Shown: positions 1 through 4,419 of the stretch, piece by piece | Layout: every line of letters begins with the position of its first letter | Position numbering within the stretch: the first letter of the stretch is position 1 | Origin: CAYXGE01 sp964464435 | GTDB lineage: Bacteria > Pseudomonadota > Gammaproteobacteria > Burkholderiales > Methylophilaceae | Reading direction: 5' to 3' | Length of the DNA: 7,780 bases | NCBI GenBank assembly: GCA_964464435.1 | Contig: CAYXGE010000086.1 | Span: forward strand, 1-7,780 | The notes under the pieces: model-generated | The model's database searches: none | The model's input: only the letters and a program-made list of their open reading frames with translations | What the model was told of the DNA's origin: nothing | Program-made: the position numbers and the translations under genes

Positions 1-401
1 TAAATGATTTCACGCACTAAAGAGTTAGGTAAATCCACTGAAATGGCTTTGCCGTTGTAAAACACCACTTCACATTCCATGCCATCTTCTAAGAAGTTGA
101 GCGCGTCTACCATGGTTTCCGCTTCAATTTCGTATTGGTTGTACTCAGAATCCATAAATACGTACATAGGATCTGCAAAGTATGAGTAGGTCACATCTTT
201 TTTCTCAAGCACGACTACGTCAAACTTGTCATCGGCTTTGTAAACCGCTTCACTTGGTGATTCTGTGAGCAAGTTCTTAAATTTCATTTTCACTACAGAT
301 GAGTTACGACCTGATTTACTGTATTCAGTTTTGAGCACGACCATTGGGTCATTACCCACCATAAACACGTTACCAACGCGGAGTTCTTGAGCTGTTTTCA
401 T
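1..401 (-). CDS. efp: Elongation factor P, 5' part (C-terminal end outside window)
   Basis: EF-P binds the ribosome between the P and E sites and relieves stalling at polyproline stretches. The visible 133 residues begin MKTAQELRVGNVFMVGNDP and contain YSKSGRN, the loop of the N-terminal KOW-like domain that reaches the peptidyl-transferase centre. Counting from the start, the loop tip is Arg32, not the Lys of the EpmA/EpmB type. Arg32 is the residue rhamnosylated by EarP, and earP lies just upstream on the same strand. The first OB domain (about residue 65 onward, with VTYSYFADPMYVFMD) is complete or nearly so. About 50 residues of the third domain are missing because the window ends. The start is supported by AGGA six bases upstream and by the family's usual N-terminus. 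Its own promoter is visible at 472-500. Identification is very secure; only the extent beyond position 1 is unseen. Confidence 0.97.
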   Translation of the reverse strand, partial: MKTAQELRVGNVFMVGNDPMVVLKTEYSKSGRNSSVVKMKFKNLLTESPSEAVYKADDKFDVVVLEKKDVTYSYFADPMYVFMDSEYNQYEIEAETMVDALNFLEDGMECEVVFYNGKAISVDLPNSLVREII

Positions 402-435
402 AAATTGTCCTGCACTATTAAATGAGTTAAGGTTG

Positions 436-460
436 CGTGGTTGTGATTGGCATGACCACG
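436..460 (-). promoter_or_regulatory. Hairpin in the efp leader
   Basis: The arms CGTGGT (436-441) and ACCACG (455-460) are perfect 6-base inverted repeats around a 13-base loop, extendable by one G-T pair. They lie just downstream of the predicted efp transcription start and about 35 bases before its ribosome binding site, so they would fold near the 5' end of the mRNA. Such a 5' stem may protect the message or modulate translation; no function can be assigned from sequence alone. Confidence 0.4.
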
Positions 461-471
461 AAAAACCGCGA

Positions 472-500
472 ATTATATCTGAAAAGTATGAATGTGGTAA
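472..500 (-). promoter_or_regulatory. Sigma-70 type promoter of efp
   Basis: On the minus strand a perfect -10 hexamer TATAAT (477-472) follows a -35 hexamer TTACCA (500-495, four of six matches to TTGACA) with the ideal 17-base spacer. The start of transcription would be near 465, giving a leader of about 63 bases before the efp ATG. This implies that efp can be transcribed independently of the earP genes upstream, which fits the high amounts of EF-P that cells need. Confidence 0.6.
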
Positions 501-509
501 GCGTTTTGC

Positions 510-532
510 CTATAAAATCATGATTTTTATAG
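510..532 (-). repeat. AT-rich inverted repeat after the 106-residue gene
   Basis: CTATAAAA (510-517) and TTTTTATAG (524-532) flank the small palindrome TCATGA. The dyad is perfect except for one extra T. It lies 17 bases after the stop of the upstream gene and 10 bases upstream of the efp -35 box. It has almost no GC pairs and no U-run directly after it on the minus strand, so it would be a poor intrinsic terminator. It may instead be an AT-rich upstream element or a protein site for the efp promoter. Confidence 0.3.
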
Positions 533-548
533 TTTTATTATATTGCAA

Positions 549-869
549 TCAAATACCTTTTACTGACTCATGCGGCATGTTCATGACAGTCTTGATAATG
601 GGGTCATCTTTAAATAAACCGTGATGGTGGGTAAGTAAAGCGCTAACTGCGTTTAACGTATTGTTAATACATACACGGTTTTCGGCTTGTAGTTTTAGCA
701 CTTCCAATTGCAATTGTTGAATAATATTAATGGCTTTTTCAGCGTTTGTAATATGTCCGTGCTCGTTTTTATGCAATTGACTAATGTAGTCAATTTTGTC
801 TTTATTTTGTTCAAGACCATTTAGGGTGGCCCATTTTTTAAAAAGCTTTTCATTTCCTGGAACAATCAT
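549..869 (-). CDS. Hypothetical 106-residue cytoplasmic protein, coupled to earP
   Basis: I do not recognise this protein. It has no signal peptide or membrane segment. Residues about 43-65 (AEKAINIIQQLQLEVLKLQ and onward) have regularly spaced Leu/Ile and charged residues, as in a short coiled coil or helical dimer. A His-rich spot (LLTHHHGLF) lies near residue 80, and there is one cysteine. The gene is probably real: the ATG (869-867) is preceded by AGAGG with a 6-base spacer, and its first 20 bases overlap the end of earP in another frame, typical of translational coupling. A 147-base gap separates it from efp. The position suggests a role near EF-P modification or simply co-transcription; neither is shown. 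A non-coding reading is possible but less likely given the ribosome binding site. Confidence 0.65.
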   Translation of the reverse strand: MIVPGNEKLFKKWATLNGLEQNKDKIDYISQLHKNEHGHITNAEKAINIIQQLQLEVLKLQAENRVCINNTLNAVSALLTHHHGLFKDDPIIKTVMNMPHESVKGI

Positions 870-1989
870 GGCAAACCTCTTCTACAAACGCATAGAGCTG
901 CGTGGCTAAATCTGTGTGCGTAATAAGCTTATTGCTTTGCATAGTAGCATGTTTTTTAAGTGTATTTAAGTGCATAAGTAGGCTGTTAATATTCATGGCT
1001 GTTCCTGAAAGCCATTGAAAGTGTGCCTCGCTGAGAAGGGTGCCGCTTGCATGCTCTAGCTGAAGGCAATACCTCTGCAGAAAAGCATTGAGCTTGCGTG
1101 TGCAGGTTTCCATGTCTTGCGGGTAGGGCTGCCAAATAAATGGCTGTGCCGACCAAATCGCTCTTACCCAACTATCTTCACCACGTACAAAGTTTAAATC
1201 ACAGCACCAGAGCAATCGGTCATAATCGTATTGGCTTAAAAATGGAATGACTTGAATGCTTAAATTGCCTTGCTGGTATATTTTGTGAAGGGTTAAGGTG
1301 TCAGTTTCAAAATACTGAGCGACGGTCTTTGCAATATCTGTATTGGGCACTAAGCACAACACAGCTTGCTCGCCGCTAGCAATCGCATTTAGCAAGGCAT
1401 AAATATTGGCGTGTTTGTAGCAAAATAATGAAATTAGGAGTTGTGTTGGTAAACGAGAAACCCCTATTGAACTTAACCATTCAGCTTGTAACGACTCATT
1501 TGCCTGCAAGGCATCTCTAGCTGCGATGAGATGTTGTTCACGAATGAGCCCCCCCGTTTTTTGGTTAAAGCCAGGAAAGAAAAAATGTTTGATTAAGCCA
1601 GTTTTGGGGTGCGGTGAGGGCATTAAATGGGTGTCTTCTACCCATGATTCTGCACTTAAGTATTCTAAATTAATCCAAACGGGTGGTTTGGCTTGCATTT
1701 GGGCTATGTAAGCCTCTGGTAATTCACAGGCAAACGCTTCAATGACCACGTCAGCAATATCCACATGAGGCAATGGCGCACACCATAACCTAATATCTAC
1801 CAGCTCAATAGACTGCTGGTGTAGCGTTGTATTAAGTTGCGGGATAATCTGCTGCGCAGTATTGAGGTCGTCAACCCATAAGCGTACTTGAATTGGAAAT
1901 TCAGTAGCAAGCTGTTTGGCGAGGCGCCAACATACTCCAATGTCGCCAAAGTTATCTACTACTTTGCAAAAAATATCCCACTGCTTCAT
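850..1989 (-). CDS. earP: EF-P arginine rhamnosyltransferase EarP
   Basis: EarP (DUF2331, glycosyltransferase family GT104) transfers rhamnose from dTDP-beta-L-rhamnose to Arg32 of EF-P, which activates EF-P for polyproline translation. The 379 residues match the usual family length. The N-terminus MKQWDIFCKVVDNFGDIGVCWR carries the two conserved aspartates (Asp12 and Asp16) of the DNFGDIGVCWRLA motif. Near the C-terminal half is the conserved RGEDSWVRAIW segment with Glu271, matching the catalytic or donor-binding Glu of characterised EarP, followed by PFIWQPYPQ. The modified target, efp with Arg32, lies 449 bases downstream on the same strand, separated by a small unknown gene. No strong Shine-Dalgarno precedes the ATG (only GAG seven bases upstream). 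No confident promoter was found in the 62-base gap upstream, which is largely occupied by a dyad. Identification is secure. Confidence 0.96.
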   Translation of the reverse strand: MKQWDIFCKVVDNFGDIGVCWRLAKQLATEFPIQVRLWVDDLNTAQQIIPQLNTTLHQQSIELVDIRLWCAPLPHVDIADVVIEAFACELPEAYIAQMQAKPPVWINLEYLSAESWVEDTHLMPSPHPKTGLIKHFFFPGFNQKTGGLIREQHLIAARDALQANESLQAEWLSSIGVSRLPTQLLISLFCYKHANIYALLNAIASGEQAVLCLVPNTDIAKTVAQYFETDTLTLHKIYQQGNLSIQVIPFLSQYDYDRLLWCCDLNFVRGEDSWVRAIWSAQPFIWQPYPQDMETCTRKLNAFLQRYCLQLEHASGTLLSEAHFQWLSGTAMNINSLLMHLNTLKKHATMQSNKLITHTDLATQLYAFVEEVCHDCSRK

Positions 1990-2000
1990 TAGACATTCTC

Positions 2001-2039
2001 AAAAACGGTCTAACCGTAGTCTACCGATTAAACCGTTTT
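2001..2039 (-). terminator. Probable intrinsic terminator after the MerT-like gene
   Basis: AAAACGGT (2002-2009) and ACCGTTTT (2032-2039) form a perfect 8-base stem, with inner matching segments TAA/TTA and GTAG/CTAC that make the whole stretch an imperfect dyad. On the minus strand the stem ends in five T residues (2005-2001). It starts 12 bases past the stop of the MerT-like gene and ends 12 bases before the earP start. It most likely separates the metal cassette from earP. The stem is interrupted, so read-through into earP is possible. An alternative is an operator for earP. Confidence 0.55.
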
Positions 2040-2051
2040 GATGTCATGCAA

Positions 2052-2441
2052 TTAGATAAAAAATGGCGCAACAAATGCAAAAAAAGCCCCGATTAAAAAT
2101 ATAACTACAGATAGCCAGTAGATTCGTAGCGCATTTAAGCGGGTTTGTGAGCAGATTTTGGCAAGTTTAGGGTCTGCAGGACAGGGCGCATTTCTGCTGT
2201 GCCATTGAAAATAGCCCGCAATCATTAACATAAAACCAGCCATACTAAATACCAGTGGCTTATGTTCACTAATCCAAATTAGCTGAGGAAAATAGCTAAT
2301 TAAGCTAGTAAGCGTTGCCGCAGAGCCAATTGCAACCAATGCTGCTGGTAGCGCACAGCACAACAAGGTGGAGCCACTGGTAAATAATGAAATGACACTG
2401 GCAATTTTTGTTTTTTCAATTTGATGCGTATATGCATTCAT
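2052..2441 (-). CDS. MerT-like inner-membrane metal transporter
   Basis: The 129-residue protein has three or four probable membrane segments (about residues 13-50 including a re-entrant or double helix, 62-79, and 107-128). It matches the MerT plan: a vicinal Cys28-Cys29 followed by ALP in the first helix, a cytoplasmic loop with a second cysteine pair (Cys87 and Cys97), and a C-terminal helix ending in VAPFFI, like the VPFF ending of MerT. In MerT these cysteines hand Hg(II) from periplasmic MerP through the membrane. Here the loop pair is spaced wider than in classic MerT. The gene follows the MerP-like gene by 2 bases, with AAGGAG seven bases before its ATG lying inside the last codons of that gene, so the two are translationally coupled. 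The metal may be mercury, copper or another soft metal; no mer reductase or regulator is nearby. Confidence 0.75.
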   Translation of the reverse strand: MNAYTHQIEKTKIASVISLFTSGSTLLCCALPAALVAIGSAATLTSLISYFPQLIWISEHKPLVFSMAGFMLMIAGYFQWHSRNAPCPADPKLAKICSQTRLNALRIYWLSVVIFLIGAFFAFVAPFFI

Positions 2442-2443
2442 TG

Positions 2444-2770
2444 TTATTCTCCTTTTTCAATGAGTAAACGCAAATCTTCAGCGCTTTTTTCAACAGTTTC
2501 AATCTTGTTTACACTGTATCCGGCTTCTTGAATAATAGTTTTAAAGCGTTCAATAGGTACATTTTGATTCGCTTTGAGTTCGAGAACTACAATCTTATTT
2601 TTTAAATTAACATAAGTGGATTGTTGTTCAGGCAGTGCTTTGAGCTTCTTTTCAATTCCTTTTGCACAAAAGGCACATACCATGCCATTGACTTCAGCTT
2701 TAATACTGGTTGCGGCGAAAACTGAAGATGTGGCAAATATTAAAACACATAAAGTAATTATTTTTTTCAT
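2444..2770 (-). CDS. MerP-like periplasmic heavy-metal-binding protein (HMA domain)
   Basis: The 108-residue protein starts with a clear signal peptide (MKKIITLCVLIFATSSVFA, cleavage near residue 19-20). A single heavy-metal-associated domain follows, with the binding loop GMVCAFC (Cys32 and Cys35) and the following helix AKGIEKKL. The ferredoxin-like fold continues through the VNLKNKIVVLEL strand and the IQEAGYSV region typical of MerP and CopZ. About 20 extra charged residues follow the domain. Export plus HMA fits a periplasmic metal carrier that delivers to the MerT-like protein encoded next. AAGGAG seven bases before the ATG is a near-ideal Shine-Dalgarno, and it overlaps the TAA stop of the upstream gene (11-base gap). 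The family assignment is firm; the metal is not known. Confidence 0.85.
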   Translation of the reverse strand: MKKIITLCVLIFATSSVFAATSIKAEVNGMVCAFCAKGIEKKLKALPEQQSTYVNLKNKIVVLELKANQNVPIERFKTIIQEAGYSVNKIETVEKSAEDLRLLIEKGE

Positions 2771-2781
2771 GATAAATCTCC

Positions 2782-3441
2782 TTAAAATACGTACATAAAA
2801 TTGAGTCTAGCGGCGTGCGTATCATCAAATGGATTCGTGACGCCCAACTCTAAAAAGTAGTTTTTGTGAATCAAACGAAGTGCAGGCGTAATCTGCGTGC
2901 TGGGTGAAAAGTTCTTCATGGTTTTAGCTTCCAACACTAACCACGGTTGCGTTTCATCAAATTCAGTCTCATAAAATGAAAAGCCAGCCTGCATGGTCGC
3001 ACTGTCAAAATTGACGTTATCCGCGCGAACCAACCTCGCTTTTGCAAGAAAATAAAGCCTGGTACTTTCAGCATCAAATTGCAAACTGGGGGTATAGGCA
3101 ATACCGCTCATTTCGTTGGCTTTATTGCCGCCTTGAATTTCACCTAGCCCACCACTAAACCAAATGTTGGCTTGTGCTGCAGGCATATTCCAACGCTTAA
3201 TTAGGCCAGTGTAATTCGCTGCAATAATACGCATAGGGGGGTCGTTGAGACCATTCATGGCCATCAATTCTATACCAAAGGCATGACCAATCTTAGGTGA
3301 GTAATTTAGCATTAGCTCTTGGTTATAACGATTCACTTCTGTCATTAGCATCGCGCTATCTTCAAACCCCATTAGGGCAGCGGCGTGGCTATTCAGTGAA
3401 ATTAATGCTAAGAGTAATGCAACGTTTCGTTGCAGGCACAT
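2782..3441 (-). CDS. Exported protein, probable outer-membrane beta-barrel, in metal cassette
   Basis: I do not recognise a named family. With the start at 3441 the protein has 219 residues. This start has GGAG six bases upstream and gives a signal peptide directly (MCLQRNVALLLALISLNSHA). Earlier in-frame starts at 3453 and 3486 lack a ribosome binding site and would bury the signal peptide. The mature part shows alternating hydrophobic and polar stretches rich in aromatic residues (for example LYFLAKARLV, AGFSFYETEF, NYFLELGV) and ends in LNFMYVF. A terminal Phe after amphipathic strands is the usual outer-membrane barrel ending. It is Met-rich near the mature N-terminus (ALMGFEDSAMLMTEV), which could bind copper-like metals, and has no cysteine in the mature part. 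It is encoded 11 bases before the MerP-like gene, so it probably works in the same metal pathway. Confidence 0.7.
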   Translation of the reverse strand: MCLQRNVALLLALISLNSHAAALMGFEDSAMLMTEVNRYNQELMLNYSPKIGHAFGIELMAMNGLNDPPMRIIAANYTGLIKRWNMPAAQANIWFSGGLGEIQGGNKANEMSGIAYTPSLQFDAESTRLYFLAKARLVRADNVNFDSATMQAGFSFYETEFDETQPWLVLEAKTMKNFSPSTQITPALRLIHKNYFLELGVTNPFDDTHAARLNFMYVF

Positions 3442-3467
3442 AATAAACTCCATAAAAATTAATTGGT

Positions 3468-3498
3468 TAGCTAATTGCGGACGCAATTAGCCTGTCAA
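3468..3498 (-). promoter_or_regulatory. Candidate promoter with dyad in the spacer, ahead of the three-gene metal operon
   Basis: The minus strand has TTGACA (3498-3493), an exact -35 consensus, beginning immediately after the stop codon of the upstream gene. The 22-base palindrome begins one base later. The -10 is poor: TAGCTA with a 19-base spacer, or ATTAGC with a 17-base spacer. A strong -35, a dyad in the spacer and a weak, distant -10 resemble promoters activated by MerR-family metal sensors (ZntR, CueR, MerR). Here, however, the dyad centre is shifted about 2.5 bases toward the -10. The promoter is plausible and the regulator type is speculation. Confidence 0.4.
3470..3491. repeat. 22-base near-perfect palindrome, candidate operator
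   Basis: GCTAATTGCG (3470-3479) and CGCAATTAGC (3482-3491) are perfect 10-base inverted repeats separated by two bases. The dyad lies between the stop of the Cys/His-rich gene and the start of the barrel gene, one base downstream of a perfect minus-strand TTGACA. It is not followed by a clean T-run on the minus strand, so a regulator binding site is more likely than a terminator, though an RNA hairpin acting as a weak attenuator cannot be excluded. Confidence 0.55.
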
Positions 3499-3843
3499 TT
3501 AATTCAAAATGGGTGGTTTATAGCTGTTAGGGAGTGAAACAGATTGATAGCTAATAGACGACCAAATCGGTAATGCTTCGCTCAAGTTGACATGACTAAT
3601 TTGTGGCACAGCGTCAAAACTAGCCGTTGCATTTGCTAAGGCACAATAGATGCAATGACTGCATGACTGGTGAGCTTTAGGAAGCGAAGTATTCTGGTGA
3701 CAATGATGTGCTTGTTCTTTTTTTGCAATATGAACTGTCGTGAGTTTGGCTTCATCAAACAGCATGTGCGTACTCATGGCCCAAGCGCTTTGAAAAAACA
3801 GCGGTAACCAAAGTATAAGTATTAAGCACAAAGTCTTTTTCAT
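3499..3843 (-). CDS. Small Cys/His-rich exported protein, DUF2946-like
   Basis: With the ATG at 3843 the protein has 114 residues and an ideal signal peptide (MKKTLCLILILWLPLFFQSAWA). The mature part contains a metal-ligand cluster: HHCH near residue 47, then CSHCIYC. The tail ends YKPPILN, resembling the ERPP-type endings of small DUF2946 proteins often found beside copper or other metal genes. A periplasmic metal-binding or sensing role is inferred. No Shine-Dalgarno is visible. TATAAT at 3864-3859 lies 15 bases ahead of the ATG without a good -35, so a very short leader is conceivable. An in-frame TTG at 3879 directly after the greB stop could extend the protein by 12 residues, but that would put the signal peptide inside. 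The gene may also be read from greB. The DUF assignment is tentative; export and ligand content are clear. Confidence 0.7.
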   Translation of the reverse strand: MKKTLCLILILWLPLFFQSAWAMSTHMLFDEAKLTTVHIAKKEQAHHCHQNTSLPKAHQSCSHCIYCALANATASFDAVPQISHVNLSEALPIWSSISYQSVSLPNSYKPPILN

Positions 3844-3879
3844 ATCAATTAAGATAACATTATAAAAATTAAGTTTCAA

Positions 3880-4371
3880 TTAAATTGGTGCTTGATAATG
3901 AATGTCTTGAATTTCAAATGCCTCTTCACCCATTGGCGTTTCTACTTTGACAATATCGCCTACTTGTTTGCCTAGCATGGCTTTTGCCATAGGTGAAACC
4001 CAGCTAATCCAACCTTTACTGGGGTCTAGCTCATCTTGCCCTACAATACGGTAGGTATGTTCTGTTTCTTTATTGAGCGAGTACAACGTGACCCAAGCGC
4101 CAAAGTAAACTTTCTCTAAACCTTGCTGTTTTGCAGGGTCAACAACCACAGCGGCATCCATGCGTTTAAGCAAGAAGCGCAAGCGTCCATCAATTTGGCG
4201 TAAACGTTTTTTGCCATAAATATAGTCCCCATTTTCAGAGCGGTCACCATTGCCAGCGGCCCATGACACCACACGCACCACTTCGGGTCTGTCTACTTTT
4301 ACCAAGTAATCAAACTCTTTTTCTAGCGCTGCATAACCTTCAGGGGTAATGTAATTTTTTTGTTCTGCCAT
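3880..4371 (-). CDS. greB: Transcription elongation factor GreB
   Basis: GreB enters the RNA polymerase secondary channel and stimulates cleavage of backtracked RNA. With the start at 4371 the protein has 163 residues, normal for GreB. The N-terminal coiled coil starts at YITPEGYAALEKE and has its tip at GDRSENGDY, with the acidic residues Asp43 and Glu46 that coordinate the catalytic magnesium. YIYGKKRLRQIDGRLRFL then matches the GreB rather than the GreA signature. The C-terminal FKBP-like domain shows YRIVGQDELDP, GWISWVSPMAKAMLGK and VGDIVKVETP. An upstream in-frame ATG at 4425 adds 18 residues that do not belong to the family and would overlap the divergent gene's start, so 4371 is preferred. 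Its Shine-Dalgarno is weak (GGTAGAAA). It is followed within 40 bases by the Cys/His-rich exported protein on the same strand. Confidence 0.95.
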   Translation of the reverse strand: MAEQKNYITPEGYAALEKEFDYLVKVDRPEVVRVVSWAAGNGDRSENGDYIYGKKRLRQIDGRLRFLLKRMDAAVVVDPAKQQGLEKVYFGAWVTLYSLNKETEHTYRIVGQDELDPSKGWISWVSPMAKAMLGKQVGDIVKVETPMGEEAFEIQDIHYQAPI

Positions 4372-4390
4372 GCTATTTCTACCAATAAGT

Positions 4391-4398
4391 TGTGCACA
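4391..4398. promoter_or_regulatory. Palindrome TGTGCACA in the divergent greB / addB-like intergenic region
   Basis: The 8-base perfect palindrome is centred at 4394/4395, almost the exact midpoint of the 48 bases between the two start codons. Both promoters must lie in or next to this short space. I could not fit a convincing -35/-10 pair for either direction; TAAAAT at 4405-4410 is a possible plus-strand -10 with no good -35. The site may bind a shared regulator, or it may be chance. Confidence 0.25.
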
Positions 4399-4419
4399 GT
4401 CAGTTAAAATAACATCACC

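Noticed and set aside
433..624. Plus-strand open frame of 63 codons over the efp promoter region
   Set aside because: It lies across the efp leader, promoter and the end of an opposite-strand gene, has no ribosome binding site and no recognisable content.
2052..2770. A true mer (mercury resistance) operon
   Set aside because: The MerT- and MerP-like genes are present, but no merA reductase or merR regulator is seen, and the neighbours are not mer genes; the cysteine loop spacing also differs from MerT.
3442..3486. Longer N-terminus for the barrel-like protein (starts at 3453 or 3486)
   Set aside because: No ribosome binding site before them, and they would cover the candidate promoter and displace the signal peptide; the ATG at 3441 has GGAG at the correct distance.
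3470..3491. Palindrome read as a standard intrinsic terminator of the Cys/His-rich gene
   Set aside because: The stem is AT-rich in its lower part and is followed by TAACCAATTAA rather than a T-run; kept as a candidate operator instead.
4384..4410. LexA (SOS) box controlling the repair operon
   Set aside because: A CTGT sequence is present, but the partner ACAG is not at the required 8-base spacing, so the match fails.
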